From: Sphagnum compactum
Taxonomy: Eukaryota; Bryophyta; Sphagnopsida; Sphagnales
NCBI GenBank assembly: GCA_965153455.1
Contig: OZ234499.1
Location: forward strand, 5,625,577-5,689,576
Length of the DNA: 64,000 nt
Direction of reading: 5' to 3'
Of this stretch, positions 33,195-43,910 are shown in pieces. Within the stretch, counting starts at the first letter, position 1; the number at the start of each line of letters is the position of its first letter. Both the position numbers and the translations under genes were made by a program. Under the pieces are notes generated by a model that was given only the letters and a program-made list of their open reading frames with translations, had not been told where the DNA came from and ran no database searches.

Positions 33195-34590
33195 TTTCAA
33201 GGAAAAAAAATGATTTAGTGGTTAGAATCTCCTCCTTCAACCATAGGGTGCAAAGTTTGATCCTATTTTCAAATTTTTTGTTTCTTCCATGGATGATATC
33301 CATGAAAAAAAGATTTGGGCAACTTCTTCAAGCTAAATGCATGGGGAGAAAAGAACTTTCCTTGGGGAAAAGGAGACAAAATGGCAATCCCAACCATGTT
33401 CCTCGAAGGAGCAATTTTCCCAGGGAAAAAGAGAGCAACTTCCTAAGGAGAAGGGGACAAAGTTACCCTAGGGAGCAACTTCCCTTGAAGAAAAACTTCT
33501 TGAATGTTTGAGAAGAAAATATAGGGGATAAACTTTGTCTAAATCAAATGTTTTTTATACCATTGAAAAGATCTTAAAACATAGATATTGAAATTGATTT
33601 TGCATTTTTGATTTGAGGCTATGAACTAAAAGTTATGATGAAAAAAAAAAACCAAGGATCAAATTTTTAAATCCTTTCTTCCCTAGGAAAAAGAAATTGA
33701 GTTGCCCCAAGGAACAACTTTCCTCGGGGAGCAAGTTCCTGAATGTTTGAAAAGAAAATACAAGGAGTAAATTTTGTCATAATCAAATGATTTCAAAGTG
33801 TAGATATTGAAAGTGATCTTGCATTTTTTATTTGAAACTATTAGTTAAAAGTTATGGCAAAAAAGAGATCTAAAGGTCAATTTCCAAGTCTTGGCTTCTA
33901 AAGCAACTTAGTCCTCATCTCCCTAGGGGAGAAAAGAACTTGGAAATTTGACTCATGACTTTTCTTTTTGCAATAACTCTTAGCTCATAGTTTCACCTCA
34001 AAAATGAAAAATCACTTTCAATATTTATGCTTTGAGAGCTTTCAAATGGTATAAAGAACGTTTGATTTAACTAATTTTATTCTTGTATTTTCTTCTCAAA
34101 CATTCAAGAACTTGCTCCTCAGGGGAAGTTGTTCCCTAGGACAACTTAATTCTCTTCTTCTCAAAGAGAAAGGAACTTGAAAATTTGACCCTTGACTTTT
34201 TTTGGGTTATAAACTTTAGTTCATAGCTTCAAATCGGAAATGCAAAATCATTCCATGAAGAGTTTGGAGAGTTTTCCAATGGTATAAATAATGTTTGATT
34301 TAGACAAAGTTTATTCTTGTATTTTTTTTCTCAATCATTCAAAAAGTTGCTCCTCGGGACAAGTTACTCCCCCTTTTCCCATGGAAATTGCTCCATGGGG
34401 GAACATGGTTAGAACTACCATTTTTTTTACTCCAAGCATCTAGCTTGAAAAAGTTGTTTTAAAGTTTTTTTTTTCATCCATTTCTTCCACGGAAGAAATT
34501 AAGAATTTAAAAAATGATCGCACCTTATACCCTTTGGTTGAAGGGAGAGATTCTAAACCCTAAATCTTTTTTTTTTGAAAATACTATGTC
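33195..34590. repeat. ~1.4-kb foldback (imperfect palindrome) with internal repeats
   Basis: Left arm about 33195-33900 and right arm about 33930-34590 are inverted copies, with the centre near 33915. Matching landmarks, left to right-arm reverse complement, are: TTAGAATCTC.CCTTCAACCA; TTTCTTCC.TGGA; TTCAAGCTA.ATGC; AACCATGTTCC; GAATGTTTGA.AAGAAAATA; AAATCAAA; and AAAGTTATGG-type blocks. Each arm holds two direct copies of a ~220-bp unit (starting about 33500 and 33740; inverted counterparts about 33940-34110 and 34180-34345). Both ends carry a tRNA-like segment. Units contain GGGGAGCAACTTCCC-like motifs. The open frame at 33113-33511 is judged spurious. Confidence 0.85.
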
Positions 34591-34800
34591 ATAAAAATAA
34601 TTTAACTGTTAATCATAGTTTGGGTGCAATAAAAAAATTCAAAAATATTTTTCTTGTTAAGCATTGTCGTGCAACTGCATCAAGACTAGTGTTGCATTTA
34701 ATTTGTTGCTCTTATTTAGTGTTTGCCTTGAAAATTAGGGTTGTAAGTGGTGTCTTCCAAACTTAACTCAAACAGTCAAAATAATCGAAAAAGCAAAATT
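34591..34800 (+). repeat. Repeat tail shared with 43740-43910
   Basis: ATTCAAAAATATTTTTCTTGTTAAGCATTGTC and AGTGTTGCATTTAATTTGTT are echoed, with changes, at 43810-43890. A shorter reverse-complement match lies near 45310-45385. This shows a dispersed family continuing past the foldback. Confidence 0.6.
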
Positions 34801-34898
34801 AGGGTTGAGTTTTCCAAACCCTAATCTTGTTAAACGCTTTGTTCAGATCAGGGTTGGGTTTTCCAACCCGTAATCTCGTTGAACCCTCTGTTCAGATT
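34800..34898 (+). repeat. Two ~49-bp tandem units upstream of SWP73
   Basis: The phrase AGGGTTG.GTTTTCCAA..C.TAATCT..TT.AAC.CT.TGTTCAGAT occurs twice (about 34801 and 34850) and partly restarts at 34899. It lies just before the GA-rich leader of the next gene. Confidence 0.75.
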
Positions 34899-34939
34899 AG
34901 GGTTTGGAGAACAGGAAGCGCGATTCCGAGAGAGATACG

Positions 34940-34992
34940 AAATAGCCGAGAGAGAAAGAGAAACGAGAGAGAGAGAGAGAGAGAGAGAAAAA
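34940..34992 (+). promoter_or_regulatory. (GA)n tract in the SWP73 5' leader
   Basis: An almost pure GAGAGA tract lies about 200 bp before the SWP73 start codon. GA repeats in plant promoters and leaders are known binding sites for BPC/GAGA-binding proteins; whether that holds here is inference. Confidence 0.5.
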
Positions 34993-35191
34993 AATATTAT
35001 TTTGAGTGGAAGAAGTTCAGTTGTCGCGGAGCATGGAAGCGTGATTCTCATGGAAGGCTTTTACCTGGGCCGAGACGGCAAGATGTTGGATTCCAGGTTT
35101 GGGGTTTAGGCTGTTGGTAGTGGAGGTGGTTGGTTTGCAGGGTGAGTATATTGCCAAGGGAACGTGGGTTTCGGTTGGATTCGCTGAAGCT

Positions 35192-36911
35192 ATGCAGGGA
35201 GCGGGGGGAGCCTCAACCAGCGGAGGAGGTGCTGTCACGGCTGCTGCCCAACAAGGGAGGCACATGGCGGCAGCAGCAGGAAGTGGCGTCGGTTACAACA
35301 CGCATCATCAGGTGGGAAACACTGGAACACCCCCTATGTCTGCAGGTCCTAGTGGCAAGCGAGGGCGAGGGAGACCACTGACAGGAGGTGCAAACACTTC
35401 AGCATTCAAGGCTGCAGATGTTGCACCAGCAGCAGCAAGACGCAAGAAGCAGAAAGTGGCAGAAAAGCACATCCCTGATAAAGTGGCTTCTTTGTTGCCA
35501 GAGTCTGCAATCTATACACAACTGTTGGAGTTTGAAACTAGGGTGGATGCAGCCCTTGCACGGAAGAAACTTGATATCCAAGAGGCTGTGCGGTCACCTC
35601 CACCAGTACAACGCATTCTGCGCATGTATGTGTTCAATACCTTTGCAAATCAGAACCAAGACCCCAACAATTCTTACCAGCAGCAGCAGCAATTTGGAAA
35701 TCCCAGGGAACCTCCTTCTTGGACACTGCGGATCATGGGCCGTATTCTTGAGTCGGATGCAAGGGAGCCCGATGGCAACACTACAAAAGCTAATCCTGCA
35801 TTGCCCAAATTTTCATCCTTCTTCAAGAGGATCACCATTCAGTTGGACCCAAGTGTATATCCTGATAACCACACAATTGTGTGGGATGCAGGGCGGGGTT
35901 CAAACCATGTGGAGGGTTTTGAGATCAAGAGACAAGGGGATAAAGAATTCCTGGCAAATATTAAACTGGAAATGGATTATACACCTGAAAGGTTTAAGCT
36001 GTCAGCTCCTCTGGCAGCAATTCTGGGTGTTGAGGTTGATACTCGATCTCGCATCATTGCAGCACTGTGGCAATATATTAAGGGAAAGAAGTTGCAAAAT
36101 GCAACTGATCCCACCCTCATCAATTGTGATCCTGCTTTGCAAAGGATTTTAGGAGACAAGTCCGTCAGGTTCGCCTCAGTGTCATCTAGGCTTAACCAGC
36201 ATTTGTCCCCACCACAGCCCATCCATCTTGAACACCGAATGAAAGTCTCAGGACCTATGCCTGCATCAAATGCCTGCTATGATGTGAGTGTGAATGTGCC
36301 ACCCCCCCTGTTGAAGGAGATGAGTGCTTTCTTGACAAACCTTGAGAAGCACCGCGACATTGACTTGTACGATGATCTGATCACCAGTTCCATTCGCAAG
36401 ATTAATGAGCATCTGCGCCGTCGTGCATTTTTCCTGGGCTTCAGTCACTCACCTGTTGATTTCATCAATGGCCTCATTGCTTCTCAGAGCCGGGATCTCA
36501 AGATGGTTGTTGGGCAGGGCGGTCGTAATGCAGAAAAGGAGCGCCGATCAGATTTCTATAATCAGCCCTGGTATGTGTATTTTCTTTTATTGTGATTCAA
36601 GAACCATCCTCTTTTTTTGTCAAAAACTTTTCATTCTCCTTCACCTTTTTCTCATGGAACCGTGTTGTATGGCTGCCTGTGGCCATGACAACAATTATGT
36701 CGTGTAAGCTTATAGTTTGGTACTTGCTAAGTGACTTTTTTCATGTCTTCAGTTACAGCCTCTCCTAAAAGCTTGCATGTTGATCAAGTAGCCGGGGGGT
36801 TGCAAGCACACAAGAACTCATAGGTTTCTGGGGTGCAGGGTGGAAGATGCGGTGATTCGGTACTTGAACCGACGGCCAGCCAAGGCCTCAGAAGGTCCAG
36901 GCAACACTTGA
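35192..36911 (+). CDS. SWP73: SWI/SNF complex subunit SWP73/BAF60 (SNF12-like), SWIB domain
   Basis: Core accessory subunit of SWI/SNF chromatin remodelling complexes; nuclear. Exons 35192-36570 and 36839-36911 (GT-AG; a TG|G Trp codon is split) give 483 aa, close to plant and animal family members. The N terminus is Gly/Ala-rich with an AT-hook-like KRGRGRP at 56-62 and a basic RRKKQK near 83-88. The BAF60 region includes ESAIYTQLLEFETRVDAAL (105-122) and WTLRIMGRILE. The SWIB/MDM2-like domain spans about 265-342 (ERFKLSAPLAAILGVEVDTRSRIIAALWQYIK; a QRILG core). The conserved C-terminal phrase FYNQPWVEDAVIRYLNRRP crosses the intron, which fixes the splice. The in-frame stretch upstream of 35192 has no ATG and is taken as 5' leader. 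Confidence 0.95.
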
Positions 36912-38430
36912 AACCCTTGGGTGGAAATGTTGAGTGGTCGGTAGTCATACATGTGCAGCATCCTAGTGGTTGACAACTAGGACTTTCAACTGGAGAAAGC
37001 TCTCTTCAGGCAATCCAAAAACTTGTGCTCAGCAGCTGCATCATTGACCTGGAAGGCATGCTGGAGCAGTCAAGGAATGTCTTCATTGGTTTCCAAATTT
37101 GGGAGTTCTGATCTGGTGTGCACAAATTTTTCCATCCAAGTTCAGACCTTAATCTTGGGAATGCATTAAGTCCATAAGATCTTTACAAATGCCAATCCAA
37201 CTGTCATGGTGATCTTTGTGCTCCAACTCTAATCTCCTAGCTCAGATGCAGGACTGAAAGTGAGCCTATCAAAACGGAAAGGGGTTATGAATCACAATTG
37301 ACAGCAAGTTAGCATTGCTCCTAGAACTGAGATGGCCACCTAGTGTGTGGTGACCATCTAGTCTCTTTGTTCATACTTTGTAAGACTTTGGACCCCAATG
37401 GGGTAGAAGTTAATCTCATATGCTGCAGAGTCTATTTGACTAAATGGCAAAATTCAGGTCAGGGTGTTGTGGAAGGTCCTCCCAAAGAGCTGCTTGTTAC
37501 TGTTTTCATATTGGGTCCCACTCCAGGTGTGTTACAATCTAGTTCCACCTACATTGATTGATGGATAGGAACCGGACTATCTTTGTCCTCAACCTAAATG
37601 AAAGCCTTTTTGTTTTTTTCCTGTTTTGCAGTTAACTCTGAACTCAGACTTGTTCTTCTGACAATGAGGTTCCTTGTACAGACTTGTCTGGGGAATTTAG
37701 AACCATTTCCTCATGTTTTATCAGAGTTCTGACATGTGCCCAGAGCTATGCCAAGATTGAAACCATTTGCCAACTTCTCCTCCATGTGAGTAACATCTTT
37801 CTTAACGGGTGGCCAAGCCTTGCCTCATGGTTGTCACAAGGAAATGAAATTCCACTACCATAGTACCTTGGCCACTTCAACAATAATTATACTGTTTTTC
37901 TAAATATTGAAAATTTCAAAAACTATTTTTTTCAGAATTTTTTTTGTAGAAGGAAAACAAGGAATCTGACGGAATATTTGAGAATATATCATTTGTCATA
38001 ATGCAATATCAAAATTTATTAATTAATTATTTGACAAACATGTGTTCAAATGACCAATGTATTACAATATTGGTCTTTGTCATTAGCTTCTTTTTCTTCT
38101 ACCGTATTATCTAGATATCATACAAACAAGTACATGATACATCTCATGTTCATCTTTATAAGGACATGAGTTCCATAAACTACTCATATTTTTTAAACCA
38201 CACAAAATCAAACAATAAACATGCCCTCTACTGGCTTGAAAAATTAATATGAAACACAAACAATCAATCCTTGTAATAAGGTAAAAATTTGCCTTCAACT
38301 AGTTGACAAAATGGAAAAATCCTAAACTTCAATTCTAAAACAATCCTTGAAGTATTTGTGAGCTAAACACAGTTGATGTCACACAAGTAGCTTTCGCTCT
38401 TGTATGACATACCCTTGAAACGCAAGTATC
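36912..38430 (+). other. 3' flank of SWP73, then AT-rich spacer
   Basis: To about 37860 the base composition stays gene-like, so a long 3' UTR is possible, but no conserved frame is present. After that the sequence becomes AT-rich spacer up to the LINE. The 72-codon frame at 37343-37561 is unrecognised. Confidence 0.4.
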
Positions 38431-38434
38431 TTGT

Positions 38435-41400
38435 CTACACGCTGGTCCCGATCTCGCGGTTGGTAAAGAACTTTTCAATGTAAGCCAGCCGCATATTATT
38501 CTTCACCTTTTTTACTCTCAATATTGTGTGGGGAAAACCTGGAGGGGGTGGGGCCTTAACCTCCTGGTTGATCAAGCCTCCTGTCGTAGATCTAGCACCA
38601 ACTGGCTGCACTAGTTGTGGCGCGGCCAGCTTAATCATCTGAACTCCCACCAGTACGTTGTGTGCGTTGCACCAAAGTATTTGGCTCTCCGCCCAGCCTC
38701 TCACCCCTGCTAGATGGGTCGGATGTATGTGCAATGTCCCAGGAGTCGTTCCCAGCGGTGGTTGAACAATCCTCGCCTGGAGCACATGGGTCGTTGCAAG
38801 CTTAGGTGCCATTTCCAACGACAGTTGAACCGGAGGCAGAAAACCTGCCACCTCCTGGGGCTGATTCTTGAACAGCCATTTTTTCATGGATCTAGCCCAA
38901 CATTTCTTTCCTGCAGTAAGCATAGCGAACTGGGCTTCCCATGCCTTTCCCAAGATGTGGTCTTTAGTGACCGTGCTCACATGGTTATAGTACAACAACG
39001 CTTGTCCCCATGCAAAGTGTTCAAAGGGGAATTTGCCAAATTCTGCCAGCACGATGGACGTGCTGGTTGTTTTTCGCACCCCGAGCAAGGACTTGAGGAA
39101 CCCTCGGTACACTACTTTAATAGCCTCTATTTTCTTGGAGTCCAACCAAACCTCACAGGCATAGCTTGCTGTGGAACGCACCAACATGTTAAAGAGGTCA
39201 CAACATAATTGGACGTCCATAATACGTAGCTCCCCACAGCGGTAGTTCAATGCGAACAGCGAGCGCCTACTGGCAGCTGCTAGATGTTCCACTGCACTGT
39301 CCAGGTTTGGGGTGGTCTCGAGCAGGATCCCCAAGTATTTGAAGGTTTGCACACGCTCAATAGCGTCACCTTCAAACACAAACTCTTAGCATGGGTCAGC
39401 AGAGTTGAACACCATGACTTTTGTTTTTTTCACGTTCACTATAAGTCCACGTTTAGCACAAAACTGTTGGAGCGCGTCTAACTATTACTGCAGTCCCACC
39501 TCTGACTTCGACGTTAAAACAAAGTCATCTGCAAAAAGCAACAGCCATACATGCACGTCTACTAGGGCTGGTGCATCACATTTTCTGCCGTCCAAGCACC
39601 CCTCCAGGGCATCCAAATATAACCCAAACAGTAGGGGGATGAGAGGGCAACCTTGCTTCACACCTTGTGGCACCTGAAGCTGGAGGTGACACCCTCGTTT
39701 GGGTGGTTGATGCGTACGGTATCCTTGGCATACATCGCCTGCAGGCATCGCAAGAAGCGTCCCTCCACCCCGAGGCCAGCCAACACCTCCCACAACACTT
39801 CACATAACACAATATTAAACATTTTTTTTAAGTCCACAAAGCAACAATAGAGTGGCTTCTTTTTTGCCTTGCTCTATTATATTAGAGTTCGCAGTATGAA
39901 GAGTTGGTTAGTAGTGCGGTAATCTTTGCGAAACCTAGCTTGACCCTTGGCACGTAGCCCATGTTGTTCAGCCCACTCGCTCAACCTTTTGTCAAGGATC
40001 ATAGCGAACAGCTTTGCTAAGATAGGCCCAACAGTTTATCCCCCTGTAGTTGTCAAATTCGAAGGCATCGCCCCCTTTAAAGAACGCATGGACCACTCCA
40101 GTGGAAAGGGCTTCTGGAAAGCCTTCCGCTAGAAAGCAGTTGAACGCTGCCAATAGTGGCATGTGTAGCAGCTCTCTTGCATCCAAAATGAACTCAGCTT
40201 TCATACCATCCAAACTAGCAGCCTTATTCCTTTGTAATTTTTTCAGTGCCTGAAGCAGCTCAGCAAGTGTGATATCTGTGTTCAGGGTGTGGCTAGGTGG
40301 AGGTTCCGTCACCTGGGTTGAGTGATCAATTCGTAGCCGTATGGGTGGCGAAGATTGGCCAACTAGCCCGCGGAAGCCTTCCAAAAGCGTAGCTGCACTG
40401 ATTTGTCCACAATGGGTGCCCTTGGCCGGTACTTTTTCCAGAACAAGAGTGCATCCACCTTGGCAAGCGTACACATATGTTGAGCTCTTGCAATTTCCCA
40501 AAAAAAAAATTTCCTTTTTAATAAATTTTTAAATTTACTTTCCTAATGTTTAGCAGTGTGCGAATCGGGGTTGGCTTTCAGCTAAAGCCTCAGCTCACGC
40601 TTCGCTATACGGTAGTCAGCGTCAAACCAGGGTTCATGGCAGTGTCTCTCTGTGCAGATTCCTCCCGAAGGCTTGTTGCCAAAAGTAGACTCTGTTGTAG
40701 CACCCACGCACTGTTGTAGTAGGTCAGCTAACCCGTCTGCCCCCAGATGCCCAATTGAGTCAACAACCCACAAGTTTCCAAGATTCGCTGTTAGGGCAAG
40801 CTAATACTCTTCAGCTTTTGATTTATCATATTTGAACTTAGGTAAGAATTTTTTTGTTACAACTATATGTTGTGGCTCAACAAAGCTACGATCGATGTTC
40901 AACCGTAGGCGTAACGGCCTATGGTCAGAATCTCCCCCCTTTGCGCAGTAGCGGGTGTCGTCTGTTATCACCTTGAGGTGTGTAGCAACTTGCCAAATTG
41001 CAGGTGAGCCAACAATATAATCGACAATGCTACGCCCCCCATTTGCCAAGCAGGTGAACTCCCCTGATTCGTCACCAGGTGTCTAGTCATTGAGGATGAG
41101 CAACCCAACGTCACAACATAGGTCCAAGAGCTCGCGGCCCCAGCCGCTAACACTAGCGTCACGATTTTGTCGCTTAACCACAACGCTTGGTTGCTTAGTC
41201 TCAGTGAGCTCAGGCGCCTGTAACAGTTCACAAAGGTCGCTAGTGTCAATGGTATTTGGTAACGTTGTAGTACACGCATTAAAATCCCCTCCCAATAGTA
41301 CTATGCCCCTTAGAGTTTGAATTTTAGCAATATTTGCGGCCAGGTTTTAGAACAAGGATTGGCTCTCGTGTTTAGAGCTAACAAGGGCAGCATACACCAC

Positions 41401-41740
41401 ACAGACAAACAAGTCAGAGGCAGCACCCCTGCTGACCCATAGCCATAGATAAGAATCGTGGCTTCCTTCTTTCCATTGTGACAGGTTTGGGCTGAGGTGG
41501 CTGCGAAAGCAAGCAGCAACCCCCCCGTTATGTTTTATCGCTTTTGTTCTTCCCGGCTGCACAGTGCGTGTTACCACAAGTGAGTCAAACCCTTCAACGT
41601 GTGGCAAATGTTGGCTTGGGAAGTGTCAGGTTTCGGTTAATAAGACAAGGTCAACATCCTGAAATAGTTCTAGTATTTGCACCCCCGTTTCCAATTTATT
41701 TACAGCACCTCCATGCATGTTCCATAATACCATGCATAGG
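38435..41740 (-). pseudogene. LINE ORF2: APE endonuclease and reverse transcriptase, degenerate
   Basis: Endonuclease motifs on the minus strand: WNMHGG (about 41725), LTET then a TGA at 41628-41626 where Trp is expected, GGDFNA (41295 onward), SIVDYIVGSP and SDHRPLRLR near 40930. Reverse transcriptase motifs: LQRNKAASLDGMKAEF and FEFDNYRGI (40501-39992 frame), FVDLKKMFN (about 39830), VKQGCPLIPLLFGLYLDALE, the catalytic LLFADDF (about 39520), and FKYLGILLE plus a thumb-like region in 39379-38435. In-frame stops occur at 41349, 41085, 40803, 40584, 39487, 39484 and 39388. There are at least three frame shifts (near 40505, 40050 and 39660). It cannot make an active protein. Confidence 0.87.
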
Positions 41741-41760
41741 TTTATCTGGTCCCCGTGCCC

Positions 41761-42612
41761 CTAGATAGAGGAGGGCGGGCAAATCTGAGTGTCGTTGATG
41801 AAGAGCTTGGTTGCGCGCCAGAAGGCACGCAACCTTGCCGCCTTGGCCTCCTTGAACAACGGCCACAACTCCGACTTGAGCGCCTGTTGCGAGGGCATGA
41901 GGTCCTCGTCTAGGCCTAACTTGGTCCCCGCCAAGCTTTTGCACCTTTGCAGCACGGCCTAGCGGTCCTTGCTCGTTGCGAATTTGAACAACACCGCACC
42001 GGGGTGTGCGCCCACTGTCGAGGTGGAGGTTCGCGCGGTCGCAGGCCATTGCCGCGTGGCGGCGACGACCTTGGCGTGTAGCCTCATTTGCCCTTACAAC
42101 AGCTTCGTGTTGAGCTGCTGCACCAGTTCCTTCTCGGTCTCGCCCTCCTTGGCCTCGAAGCCCGTGAGGCGCAAGTTGAGCTTGCGCTCCTCCTATTTGG
42201 GAGCATCGACCAGGGTCTCCACAGCCCGGCTGACCACCTGGCGCATGTTCTTGGCCATCATTGTGGTCCACTTGGGCTCCTCCACAGAAGCAGCCTTAGT
42301 TGTGACAGCCGCGACTGCCTCGCGCTCCATAAGCTAGTTGACCGCAAGGTTGCCAGCGGCCGTGAGAGACGCAATGTTTTCGATGGCCGCCTCCATCTTG
42401 GACAACCGCGCGTCAATAGGTGAGCTGTCGGTCTTGAGGCCCATGACTAGCCAGTGCTCGGCCAGGGCTGCTTGGTAGACCGCCAGGGGTGCATTATCTG
42501 GAACATTGAACCCAGCGTTGTTGCAGTGCGTCTTGGCAGTGTCCTTCTTCAGCGTGAAAATGTCCGACGCTACAATGAAAGGACATAGCAGCGGTGCGGC
42601 ATCAAATGCCAT
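41761..42612 (-). pseudogene. LINE ORF1 with four premature stops
   Basis: One reading frame runs from ATG 42612 (MAFDAAPLL) to 41761 with in-frame stops at 42334-42336 (TAG), about 42193 (TAG), about 42093 (TAA) and about 41958 (TAG). Without them it would be about 280 residues, with a helical charged middle (EERKLNLRLTGFEAKEGETEKEL) and a basic C-terminal part (FKEAKAARLRAFWRATKLFI). The RLTGFE-type phrase followed by a helical region resembles the RNA-binding ORF1 proteins of plant LINEs. That assignment is by position and composition. Each stop is one C-to-T step from a Gln codon. Confidence 0.7.
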
Positions 42613-42849
42613 CGTGGAGTTCTTCAAATCTTAAACCCTAAACCAGTGTCTATTTTTTTTAAAAGGACTTGAGAAGTAAAAAAACATGGGTTTTAGCCAA
42701 AAAAATTTAGAAATTTGGTATAGGAGAAGGGCCCGTGGTCAAAAGATCCCAATATAGCCTGGTTGGTACATTATTGAAAACATGTTTCTTCAAGCAGGTA
42801 AGTGAGTTGAAAATGCAAAGGGAAAAATCCAGGCATGTTTTACAATTTA

Positions 42850-43080
42850 GAGAAGTGAAAGAAAAGAGATGAGAGCAGGTTTAGGGTTTTAAAAAGAGAA
42901 GAAGTCTAAGGTTTAAAGAAGAAAAGAAGAAGAGAAGAGAAGAACTTTAGAGAAGAGAAGAGAGCAGGTTTAGGGTTCAAGGAAGAGAAGAGAAAGAGAA
43001 GAGAACAAAAGAGAAGAGGTTTAGGGTTTAGAGAACAGAAGAAAAGAGAAGAGAGAAAGAGACCAGAATTACGTCCCTCC
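42850..43080. repeat. Purine-rich AGAGAA tract with TTTAGGG motifs
   Basis: AAGAGAAGAGAA repeats are interspersed four times with GGTTTAGGGTT(T), a single telomere-like heptamer each time. The minus-strand open frame 42906-43226 is an artefact of the pyrimidine strand. Confidence 0.7.
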
Positions 43081-43093
43081 CCCACCTTCCCCC

Positions 43094-43115
43094 AAAAAAA
43101 AAAAAAAAAAAAAAA
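43094..43115 (+). repeat. A22 homopolymer
   Basis: 22 consecutive A. It could be the poly(A) of a retroposed copy ending here, but no upstream element was defined. Confidence 0.8.
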
Positions 43116-43429
43116 GGCCTCAAAAGTCAAAAACCAACAACTTGGAACTGTCCTTGCTGACGTTTGTGCTTCGTGCAGGGTGGTTGCAGCGAGGACAGTG
43201 GCGATGGTGGGCTCGACCTCTTTCAACCTCGAGTGAATGAACGCGGGGTGGGGGTTGCTCTGCTGTTGTCGCTCCTGCTATTGCAACGTAGCAAATGCAA
43301 CTTTTCATCCATAATATGCAAACATTTTTTCAACTTTGCATTCATATTGCACAACATTAAAGAAAAAACTTTTTATTGTGAAATGTTGTATAATATGTAT
43401 GAAAAGTTACATTATGGATGAAAACACAT

Positions 43430-43910
43430 GATGACATAATATGGATAAAAAATGGCACAATGGATGAATAGTTGAAAAAAAGTTGCAACTCCCCCACCTT
43501 CCCAAGGTAACTTTTTGCACACATTCATTAGGCAACGTGGTTGGGGCTTCAAAGTTCTTGCTCCTTGGGGAAGTTGCAACTTCATATCTTCTATAAGGAG
43601 TTGCTTAGGGAAGTTATCCTTGGTATAAGGATTATATCCTTTTTTCGTCCATCTATGAAAAAATTGGAAATTTGTAAACCCAATTAAACCATGGACCCTT
43701 GGGCTTGAAGGCACGACTTCTAACCACTACATCACATTTGTTTTCCTTGAAAAAGTGGTGCAAGAAACATACTTAAAAGCATTAATCACAATATGAATAC
43801 AAATAAAAGAATCAAAAGTAATTTTCGTGTTGGGCACTATCTTGTAATTGTGTTGAGCCTAGTGTTGCATTTAACTTGTTACCATTGTTTACTTGTTTGA
43901 TAGGTCATGC
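43430..43910 (-). repeat. Second copy of the foldback-family repeat, with tRNA-like head
   Basis: Read on the minus strand from 43735, a tRNA-like head GATGTAGTGGTTAGAAGT (A-box-like) and GGTTTAATTGGG (B-box-like, 43690-43679) is followed by TTCATAGATGGA and repeated GGGAAGTTGCAACTTCCCC-like motifs. These correspond to the arm of the 33.2-34.6-kb foldback. Sequence 43740-43910 matches 34591-34740. It is single-armed here. Confidence 0.7.

Larger units (their letters stand above)
38435..42640 (-). mobile_element. LINE (non-LTR retrotransposon), degenerate
   Basis: On the minus strand, ORF1 (42612 to about 41760) is followed by ORF2 with an APE-type endonuclease (about 41740-40800) and reverse transcriptase (40501-38435). 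The block is distinctly GC-richer than its flanks. No poly(A) tail (poly(T) on the plus strand) or target duplication was found at the 38.4-kb end. Both ORFs are broken. The clade cannot be fixed without a tree. Confidence 0.87.

Noticed and set aside
33113-33511. 132-codon open frame in the foldback
   Set aside because: Lys/Arg/Asn-rich translation of purine-rich repeat units with no family resemblance; the inverted arm gives no matching frame.
35388-36152. 254-codon frame overlapping SWP73
   Set aside because: Shifted-frame shadow of the SWP73 coding exon.
38714-39208. 164-codon plus-strand frame
   Set aside because: Antisense to the LINE reverse transcriptase.
41696-42271. 191-codon minus-strand frame in the LINE
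   Set aside because: Wrong frame relative to ORF1; its Gly/Arg/Gln-rich translation comes from GC-rich ORF1 read out of frame.
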